From Varroa destructor (taxonomy: Eukaryota > Arthropoda > Arachnida > Mesostigmata > Varroidae): a stretch of 64,000 nucleotides of DNA. The notes beneath the pieces were generated by a model. It did not search any database and was not told the origin of the DNA. It worked only from the letters and a program-made list of their open reading frames with translations. A program made the translations under genes and the position numbers. Below, one piece after another: positions 54,666 to 64,000 of the stretch. The number at the start of each line of letters is the position of its first letter. Position 1 is the stretch's first letter. The stretch spans positions 26,605,344 to 26,669,343 of the forward strand of contig NW_019211454.1 in NCBI RefSeq assembly GCF_002443255.2, read 5' to 3'.

Positions 54666-57600
54666 AGAAAAAAAAACAAAAGGTTATTATCCGCAGACGA
54701 TGACAATGCCTAGTAAGACAAACGTAGCTTAGTTCACAATTTGGAGGACCAATCATAGTAATCATGTTACACTGTCTTATATTACACGTTTATGACGTAT
54801 TTAGATTTTATTGGAGTAATATTAATCTAAGACAGATTTTATGTCAAAGGTATCTTACAGCCATGTCCTTCAGTGAAACTAATTCACCGTGTACTTCCGC
54901 ACAGACACTGGAGTGTTTGAGATAGAACCTATCAAAATGATTCACATTCGAATAGAATCTCAGAAACCAACGTATCTGACGCTTTGCTGATATGAAAAAA
55001 AAAAAAACTAAATGATTTTCATTGCACTTCTGCATTGTGTTTTTTTCTGCCGTAAAAAGATAGCGAGATCCATGTTGTTTAGAATATGATTGGGCCAAAA
55101 AAGGAAGTGTTATTTGTCTCTATGCAGAAAAGGGCCGAAATTCGGAGAATCGACTAGACCGAAATACGTTTTGCCTGCACGCCATGCTTTCCCATGATAT
55201 GCATGAAATTGCTATTGCAAGCCTGCAGCTAACAACAGCGAATGAACCGAGAGAGCATGTAGGCCCTGCAGTAAAGCTGTTTCGTTTTGGTTTATTCCGT
55301 CCTTCGGTGCTGGAAATAGCTGAAGCCGAACGAACTCGACGACGGAGCTTGTTAGTAGCTTGGATCGGCACGCAAGCTCGACCAGCCACTCATTTGCCTG
55401 TACGTGCCGATCGCTTCCTCCACCGCCATCCTCTTGGTCGCATGCACGTACACCACTTTACATCGTTCTGCGTGCGATGAAATGGCGAGCTCAGATGGGG
55501 ATGAGAATTGCAGCTGTACAGATAAATGTCATGCGACAGGTCGCTTGCTAGTCCCCCCCCCCCCCATTAGCCTATCGACAGGCCTGCCCTTATCCTGCTT
55601 AATTCAACTGGGAGCACAAAAAAAACCGTAGACAAAAATAAAAAGAAAGCAAGCAGGATGAAAACGTGAAGATCTTCGCATGGAGCATTGTTTGCTTTAA
55701 ATTCAGTTTTTTTCTACCAAGTTGAAAAAATGAATGAGTAGAATAATACTTCTTTGTCAAAGGCTAATAGTTATCTATGTATTTATCATTAACTTGAGTG
55801 TATATATATATATGTTCTTTACTTAGCCTTAATCTTGTAGGTAAAATAAGTTTTTTGATTACGGTACATGAATACGTCCTTATAAAGTTTGTCTGAAAGT
55901 GGCGAATATTGATACCAGCGTCAAGGGCATTATCTTCTACATTTAGATGGGAGCAAAAGGAGCAGCTGCATATTTATTCAAGTTTCGGAGTTTTTGTTTC
56001 AGTTTCAATGACGATCTAAGACAAGGAAATTCTTTCACCCTTCCAGTCGTTAATGGCCGAAAAGCTGCACTGGATGCAGCGTCACCTTCGGAAAGCTGAA
56101 AGAACTACAAAATATTCTGCAAGCATCTTTCAATAGTTTGATTTGATTTTCCTCTAATAGTAATAATTAACACTTACTTCTAAGTTCGTAAAGTGAAGCC
56201 AGTGTGTACAGATTCCGCCAACATTTTCTACGGCAAGGCAAACAGTGCGCCCTACCGAAGTGGAACTCGGGTATTCCCCTTCAAATCAGGACTCTTTGGT
56301 GATCTAAAGTGCCACCTTAGAGCTCTGATGACGAAAAGTAATAGACAAACTGTACAGTTGGTATTGAAGAGTGTACAGATAAAACTTTCCGAGCACCGAA
56401 TTCGTTTCTCATCTTGATGCCTATTTTTAAAGAAATTGACAATAGGATGGAAGTACTAGAATACTGAATATCCTGATAATACAAATAGGTGTATCAGCCT
56501 CTACACCAAGTTAAAAAGGTCTTATTAGTTTTTAGTTGCATTGTATAGCGTGGGTTCAACTTAGTTACGCTGCAACTGTTAGAGAACAGCGGTCGCCTCG
56601 GCAATATCATTCTACATTATGACCGATGTCATTGAGATGACCGCTAGCAATACTGGAATGATACACTTACAAAAAAATAACACCACAATAACTGTGTAAC
56701 CAAAAAATATGATAAATTTAAGTTGTGAACTTAGATTATCTTGTAGTGAATGTTGCATTTTTCTTTCTCTACGTATAGCCGTATGGTTAATGCGCAAAGC
56801 TTGTATTGTTACAATGTTCGTCGACTGCACGCGTTTACACGAGCGTGCATTTGTTAGATACTACTCTGTAGGTGAGCCTGTATGGGCCACGAAGCCAAGC
56901 TGTCATGTGTCGATCCTTGGTTAAGTGTTTACTACATACTTATATAAAACAACATATATGTATACATAACGTAGCCATTGTTCAATAAAAGTCAATTTTT
57001 TTACAAATAATATATAAATACTAGTAGTCATTAGAAGCTCTAATTTAATTAGCATACGAATGCGTGGAAATTATCGAAGACAGGCGGTCAATAATAAACT
57101 AATAATTTGATCAAATAAATGTACCAGAATATCGGCCACTTAGGTTTTAAATTTTACCCCTCCAGTCAGATCCGGATACGTTCCGAATCATCTGCACGGC
57201 TTCAAAACACAATATATCTATCCAATTCGTCAGGAATAATTATTGTTTGTCAGACAAGATATAAGTTGATTTAATTTTGACCAACAGAACGGTAGAATTT
57301 CGAAAATTAAGTAAAAAAAAAAAGCTTTCACCAGCGGTATCCATTTCAAATTGCCAAACCACAGATACGTAGCAACCAGGCATCCTTGTGTATCATAAGC
57401 TCATAACAGTCTTAGTGTTATTATAGGAAAAGTGTTTGAAGCAAAACTACATTATATATTGCTGTAGCATTTAACATATCAAAACCATGTGCTCTTCACA
57501 TATATAAACGAAAAGCTCAAAAATGAAGAGAACGAACTAAAAATCAATAATTAGATCTACTATAGTAAAAAGAACATAACGTAGTTTTTGCAGTAAAGGT

Positions 57601-58533
57601 TTTGTGAGTATTGGTATTTTTCAGCTTTATCACTAGGTAAATACAGCAGTTTATTTACTCTGATCAAGCTTCATATTAAATAAAGCGAACTTGACTATTT
57701 ACTTCTCTATATATATATTGCGCCGCTCTAAAGTTCTATGTTTCAAAGGTACATTATTGCATAAACGACTAAAATTATCGAGTACTATCAGCTATTGAAA
57801 CCCTTCGCAAACGATTTAGACAACACAGACACAGTTCCCGTACACCTACAAGTATAAGTAGACCAGCTAACTCATCACACATGACAGAACTTTGTTAAAT
57901 GACTACCAGGTTAATCCTGGTAAGCTATCGCATGTACCAGGTGCAGGTGTCTGTCAAATACGTCCATCTGTATAACTTAGAAAGAGATTGACAACCGATT
58001 TTCTTCATAAGATGGGTCACTCCAAAACAGTGGCTCAGCAAAGTGGTGCTCACACAAAAATAGTACGTATTTGTTTTATTGCCTCGTTCTTATTTTATTG
58101 TTTAACTTATTATTAAGAATGCTAGAACATGATCCGTATGTTTTCTTCATAAAGCATAGATGGGCGCATATTTAAACCTTATCTGAGAGAAAAAAAAGAG
58201 AGTACTCAGGCAATGTATGGTACTCTGCCTCTGTATTTCTTCCAAAATTGCAAACCAGCTTGGAATGCAAAAAGCATCCCTTCTTGTTTTTCGTAGTAGT
58301 TGTACATCCGCAAGCAATACAGAGACTCACTTGATTTACACAAGTTCACCCGAGCATATAGCCTGCGACTTCCTTGCCCCTGCACTATGCCATCGGTTTG
58401 AGTAGTTCCAAATCGAAATCGTTCGAAAATCTAAGATTGAAGCTACTTGAGGGTGGCGCAAAGAACACATTGTCAAACTAATTCGATTTCTCGTCGGATA
58501 CACGGAGGCCATTTTAAGGATGACCCTTTTTAC

Positions 58534-58723
58534 ATCTTGCAAGTGCTCGACAGAAGCTGAGTAGACCCTCGAAGGTGGTTGCAAGGGCTCCGTTCAATAG
58601 GGGGAATGGGTTTGGGTTGAAGAGGTGGAAGTTTAGATTAGCAGCGGAGTTCTCATAGTAGAATGGGTTTGTGTCCTCAATAATTGTGCTCGCTTGCTGG
58701 CTGTTGTTTCTACTATCTGCCAT
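58534..58723 (-). CDS. Candidate first coding exon, unknown protein
   Basis: On the minus strand a CTTTCAG acceptor directly precedes ATG at 58723. The frame encodes 63 residues (MADSRNNSQQASTIIEDTNP, later FHLFNPNPFPLLNGAL) before a GTAAAA donor at 58533. Read through without splicing, it stops at 58514. The composition looks protein-like: hydrophilic start, then amphipathic. I recognise no family and found no partner exon. It may be chance. Confidence 0.25.
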
Positions 58724-59707
58724 CTGAAAGATTTACCGAATCAGAGAACTACGAGAGCACTTTATCCTCACTGCTGTATATGTTGTTTTGTATTCAGTGG
58801 TCAATATAGGGCAAACTAACGATGAATTGTTTCCAATGGGACGTTAATTTTTATATATACATGTCACATAAGAATGTCCAAATATAACGTTTTTAGTTTC
58901 CTCTAAATTCCGTTTGCTGAAATAACAGCCTCACGCAGCGATCTATTCTTGCATGAGAGGCAGAAACACCATTGAGGCAGTACACGTCGCGTCTCATGAA
59001 AGATCTGACAGCCAAATATAAATAATCTCAGCTTAAGCCGAAAGAACATGTCCTTTTCATGTTGGCCAGTAGTAGCTCGTTAGCGTGCAAGCAAATAGGG
59101 CAACGTCAAGACCTTTCCAAAGACTAACGCAGCTCATTGTGTTCGAGCTGTACAAGCCGTTAGTTGAACAACAAAGCACAGCTATTCCAGTTACAGAATC
59201 CCTATCCAGCGTGTTTATCAATGCAATGAAATATAAGGCCTATCCGTTCTTCTCAAGGTATACTTTTAAACAAACTCTTAAGTACTTTGACCTCGGATGC
59301 TGCAGATGGTTACAGATAATAGGGAAAAATTTTAAATTCAGACGAGGTTCTAAACGGGAAGGAAACTGAAACAATTTTTTTTTAAACATACAAAGACTTA
59401 AAGGTAGATAAAAACAAAAGAAGAAAAACTGTAAATATATGAACGTGTGCTTGGTTCTTTGAAGGAAAGAAATAAATAAAGGGTACGTATTACAAATCTT
59501 TGCTGATGAAATAGAGAAGGACTGAGATATTTTTTTAACTCGAAACGGTGAAAAACATAGGTAAACTTAAATGGACTTAAGTAAAATCGCAGCATAAAAT
59601 TGTAAAACAATTTGCAGATAATTTAAATGTAATTTTATTGAAGTTTGAAGTTATGGACTTAGTTTATATGCAGAATTTCTAGATAATTACTAATTACTAG
59701 ATAATTC

Positions 59708-59744
59708 TAGTAATCAGTTATTATTAGATAATAACTGATTACTA
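59708..59744. repeat. Perfect 15-bp hairpin
   Basis: TAGTAATCAGTTATT (59708-59722) pairs exactly with AATAACTGATTACTA (59730-59744) around the 7-base loop ATTAGAT. Related ACTAATTACTAGATAA strings lie just upstream, so the area was probably built by local duplication of an AT-rich word. Confidence 0.75.
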
Positions 59745-62018
59745 CCGAACGGTACTGAGGTTTTTCTTCAATATGAACGCCTCTACAGCCATCCCTCGAA
59801 GCTTTCTTCTTAGTGTTGTCTGCAGTGCCGTCATAACGCACTCTTTGTTGTCATACGTGCCACTCGATGTACGCTTAAATGGCTTGCCAGAGCAGAAGGG
59901 TTGTCTGTTCAACAGGCCTTTCGTCTATGAGCGCACGCAAGACTGGTTCGTTGTCTGAATACACGCCAATAGAAAATTACTCTGGCTATATCGATATGAT
60001 GTGCTGTCACAACTTACGTAATACGCACTAGGACTTCTCTTGCTATAGTAGACCTTTTTTTGTGCCAAGATGTTCGACTATTTATTTACTATGTATTTAA
60101 GAGAATATGTATAAACATATTTATCAGCGTTGTCTGTATATAATAGATATATACACATAGACCACCGTCGAAATAAAAGTTGCTTCTTTTTCTTAGATAT
60201 TTATGTCAGATTACTAATATACTTAATATATTCTAATTTATCAGCAAGTGGTTCGGTTCACACAAAAGTCTGACTTTTTTTTTTAAAGGCACGTGAATTG
60301 TGATGAACATACCGAATTCGTTTATAATACAGAGTAATCAGAGGTTATATCTTATAACTTAAATCCTTGTCTAAAAGGCAGATCGACCAGTCGAGGAACG
60401 GGGCTTTTAAACTGGGACTATTAAACTCAAACCTTCGATTGGTGTTGACGAATGCACCATGAAGATGACATCAGTTCTCGTAGGAGTTTCAATCGACGTA
60501 GGTTTGAACCTCAACAGGTTGTGCGTAGTAGGTACGTTATCGAGTCAGATATAGCAATGGATAAGTAGAAATCTACGTTGCAAGAAGAACTTCTTTCAAG
60601 AACGATCTTTTCATAATTTGTTATCAGCATCCTGTACAGTTTATTTGAAATCTGCAGTTTTCATTAAATGCACAGCAAAAATCAAATAGAATATATAGCT
60701 GGTTTAATATGAGGCGTTTAGAACAAAAGGATCAGCTTTTGCTAGGACGCACGACCTACGACCTTTACATGTAAACCGCAAGAAAAATGATTAAATGTAC
60801 AAATTTTATCGGGGCTCTATGAGATGAAGAATATTGCAGAGAAGCAGATACGAGATTTTGCGGTCTCGTTTGCACATGCTAACTTTCGCAGTAATTGGCG
60901 TTAAGCCTAACGTTGGCCTTGGACTCGATTTTGCTGTACACTCTTGTATAGCTGACTTTAATAACCATAGGGCATCTCAGAAAGAATTTGTCGTCAAAAA
61001 GGGCAATAGCCGTGTAACGGCGTAAGTGAACCCCCAATCAAAATACCTAGAAGGCCATGATAGGACGATGAATAATTTGTTTTCAGGATTTGTAGTCGTT
61101 GTTAAGAAGCTATACTCCTCAAGCTATTACAGATCATTGTGTGCATATCTTCATGCTCTAACTACGCGTACAATTAATTCCGGCTACGGAATATTACTGA
61201 TTTATCCCAATGCAAAAAATGTGAGCCATAACTCTGATATCGTATGTCATAATGACACCACGACTCACGTACATAAAACTGGCTACTTGTTGCAGTATTC
61301 AAATATGTCGATTTTTAGCTTCATCAGATGATGATAGGCTGTAATTAATCTTCAGATTAGATTCAAATCCATTTATACCAAATTGTGTTGTGTGCATGGT
61401 TGTCACGGTAATCGATCTAAATAGGCTGTACACTAATATGCGCCTAATTGCAATGACATAGACGAGTGTTCATCCATTGTTTCTTCGATTAGGTAAGCGG
61501 GGTGTTCGGGGATAATAGCCAGATTTCTGTCATTTTATCTCTAGATAGACAGGCTTTATATTAGATTGCCACAGACGTATTGACTGTTTTTCTAACTAGA
61601 TCACTTTAAGGTCATACATCTCAAAGGGCATGAGTCATCTTGAATTAACACACGTATCAGTCATGGCCAAAGATAGATTATTACAATATATTTCAACAAC
61701 GAAATTAGTTAGAAAAATCTCGATCAGAAGAGAGAAGAGGAAAATCTCCGAAAAAGGAAATATATGCTAAGATCTCATACCTCACGGAGAATCTAAGCTG
61801 GTGTGCATCGTACCTTCTGACAAATTATGTTTTCACGCTCAAGTAAATATCGCCGTGAGCAAGACAAATCCGAACACAATATACATATGGATTATTTGAA
61901 AAGTATTGACCATTTATCCTGCTAGATGGCCTTAAGGTCACGTATCATGTCTCGCCCAATCGGCCCCCGTATTATTTGATAGCAGTTAGAGTGACTCTAT
62001 CCGGACATAACTTCGAAG

Positions 62019-62414
62019 ATGAGCAAAATGTCTGCAAAAATTTGCCATATTTTCCAATGGCTTATGAAGACATTTTTGAACTGTTTGTGTATTTTCGGAA
62101 AAAAAAATAGCTCAACAATAGTCCTGTTCGTTGTGGAGACTTCGTTTGTAAAAGGTGATCCCCTTAGTGGTCGACCAATTATGAAAACAATTAACGAAAC
62201 TAAGCAAAATCTATACGTTAATAGTCGTAATATTATCAAAAAACAACTTAACAAAAAGCGTGGTTTTTAGATGCCACACGAATTGACGCGGAAGCATTTA
62301 ATTGTATTCCTATTTGTAAAATTGAGATGTCTGTCAAGTGGCTGATGAACGAAGACAAATTACCCCATCAAAAAAGTAGGTTTTATTGAGATTGGCGAAG
62401 AAGTCAAAAATTGA
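62019..62414 (+). mobile_element. Dead mariner transposon 3, N-terminal half
   Basis: A single frame with in-frame stops (TAG at 62268, a TGA pair near 62340, TGA at 62412) carries the N-terminal half of a mariner transposase. SFVKGDPLSGRPI corresponds to the DxPRSGRP linker. LNKKRGF.MPHELTRKHL, across the TAG, corresponds to the conserved KKLxxWVPHELTxxNL. NYPIKKVGFIEIGEE is a decayed version of the DPFLKRIVTGDE segment with the first catalytic Asp region. No C-terminal half follows. It is unrelated in position to the cluster at 30-33.6 kb. The frame has survived about 400 bp without an indel, so it may be younger than its relatives. Confidence 0.75.
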
Positions 62415-64000
62415 TATGATTAAACGTACGTATCTAACGGCGATCGAGATAATCGAAACCAATATTATAAGATCGCTTATTATAGGAACTAGCTTTGGAA
62501 ATTACTAGAAATATATTTAGTTGCGGCTTATAACTGTATTAGTGTAGCACTGGACCTATCTTTTTCATATGAATCCGAAACTACTACCTAAAAATTTTAG
62601 ATTTTTCTTTTAAATAATAGAACAAAAAATTAATCATCTAAAGATATTAATTTCAACAAAGATGGTGACACTTTTTTTCGTACGTTATACTAGATTGTAG
62701 AATTTCCTTTAAGGATATTGGACGTTAGGGGAATTGCTTATTTTAGCAATCCGCTTTAAAAACATAACAAGATAGTCGACCACCCTTCCACTTCCGCGCA
62801 TCCAGAGCTAGTTTTTTTGCTAACAGACGCTAAAGTGGAACAACGCTATCTTGCACCTAGGTTGGGTTTATGCCTAATTTGACAAAGCCGTCCTTCTACT
62901 ATAAATGCAGCATCCCAAATTGAAAATATTGGCGATCAGTGCTAGAGTCTGGTAAAACTTGCTTCATTGTTACTAAAGTTCTGCTTACGATAACAAATTT
63001 CTTTGACTCTATTCTAGACAAAGTTATTGACGCTGATACTGCCAAAGGTGCAACTATAGTTTATATATTGCGTTCAAACTTGTGGAAGAAATCTGGCCCT
63101 ATTTCTTGTATTTCAAAACGTTCTGTTGCAAACAACATTTGGTATAAGGCCTTTATTTGACCGCATATTTGTTAGCTATGGTATATTATATATATATATA
63201 TATATGGTAGAATCGTTGTGTATAACAGTATGAGAACGGTAACCAAATGTAAAAACACTATTAATCACCTTAAATCGTGGAACAAGCGACGTTCACCGAT
63301 TATAACTTGCGTTACGATGAGAACCCCTTTCGCATCTGTTTTTGCTCAACGAACGCAATGCGATACGCATGAAACACATTTTTCAAACTTTGAAGCAAAA
63401 ATGAAATCGTAAACCGATTTATCGGACACTTTTTTTTTCTTAGAGACATGCAGTTTTTTTTACTAGAAAAGTAGGACAAGGCTAGGGCTTCTTCCGGCAG
63501 ACACTTTTGATTAGGTACTGATGAATGAAAGATCATCAAACACACCAATAGATAGCGCGACGTACGACTAACTGCTGTCTGACACATTCATTGCTTTTCC
63601 TAATGAATTTGTTTTTTATATCAACTCTATTGAAACATTTCGTCTAACGCTATGTAAAGCTCGCAATACTACTTATCAAAACTGCGAGTCTCGTGTTATT
63701 CTAGTATATCCCCACAAACTAGTTCTCTTCTTGACTTTCATAGATTGATAAATAACTTAGTCGGTTACAGGCATACATATACGGAGAAAGGTTTCCCATT
63801 TTATAGGGAAAGTCAAGTGGAGCAAATCGGCCTGTTCTATATTAGCTCTGCCTTTCTGGCTCGAGACCTCTCACTTTTTTCTTGGGTCCCGGAAGAATCC
63901 TTTATTCTGTTGCTCAGTGACTCTGGGTAGTGGCTGCAATTGAGTGTTGACGGAAGAGGTTTCCGTCAAACGGAATGAATTCCTTCTTACTTTGCGAGAA
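62415..64000. other. Nothing firmly recognised
   Basis: After the mariner fragment, a 73-codon frame (62939-63160) contains GPISCISKRSVANN. This is faintly like the YRPISxxSxxSKxxE segment of LINE reverse transcriptases, but it is too weak to call. Confidence 0.5.
63187..63207. repeat. (TA)n microsatellite
   Basis: About ten TA units. Confidence 0.9.

Larger units (their letters stand above)
51978..62018. other. IDI1 upstream flank and long unassigned region
   Basis: The IDI1 promoter should lie just above 51977, but no core element can be assigned. The only hints of coding sequence further on are the weak candidate exon at 58534-58723 and a 61-codon frame at 59773-59958 starting with a hydrophobic segment. 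A GC-richer patch at 55.1-55.6 kb has open frames on both strands and a poly-C tract but no recognisable protein. Confidence 0.5.

Noticed and set aside
62939..63160. Possible LINE reverse-transcriptase start (GPISCISKRSVANN)
   Set aside because: Only a short, weak resemblance to YRPISxxSxxSK, with upstream residues that do not fit the family.

Overview
The window looks like a piece of a eukaryotic nuclear genome. It is AT-rich, gene-poor, contains spliced genes with GT-AG introns, long AT microsatellites and a 100-base assembly gap, and is littered with inactive transposons. The transposon families (mariner types with an HTH_48/Transposase_1 layout, a DUF4817-type DDE element, Ty3/Gypsy, a CR1/L2-like LINE) and the two protein genes fit an arthropod. 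A mite or other chelicerate is possible, but that is only a guess.

Only two protein genes can be supported well, both on the minus strand. The first, at about 35.5-36.7 kb, encodes an FKBP-like plus TPR protein with a degraded isomerase site, most like the FKBP6/Shutdown group of Hsp90 co-chaperones. Its coding region is one uninterrupted exon. The second, at 49.06-51.98 kb, is a four-exon gene for isopentenyl-diphosphate delta-isomerase (IDI1); I could reconstruct all splice junctions and they give a clean 248-residue protein.

Layout: 1-19.4 kb, no recognisable gene, several microsatellites; 19.5-19.8 kb, a LINE endonuclease fragment; 20-29.9 kb, no recognisable gene, a poly-C tract, AT arrays and the N gap; 29.95-33.56 kb, three different dead Tc1/mariner-superfamily transposases side by side; 35.5-36.7 kb, the FKBP/TPR gene; 37.27-37.51 kb, a diverged 121-bp tandem duplication; 39.3-42.8 kb, a dead Ty3/Gypsy element with gag, protease, RT and integrase still in order; 43.9 kb, a perfect 20-bp foldback; 44.8 kb, a second Gypsy RT scrap; 49-52 kb, IDI1; 52-62 kb, no firmly recognised gene, one weak candidate exon at 58.5-58.7 kb; 62.0-62.4 kb, a fourth dead mariner N-terminal half.

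The two genes have no evident functional link: IDI1 serves cytosolic or peroxisomal isoprenoid synthesis, while FKBP6/Shutdown proteins act in germline piRNA loading. I found no convincing novel multi-gene system. The most informative content is the dense transposon fossil record, which single-frame gene finding would miss because the coding remnants carry stops and frameshifts.
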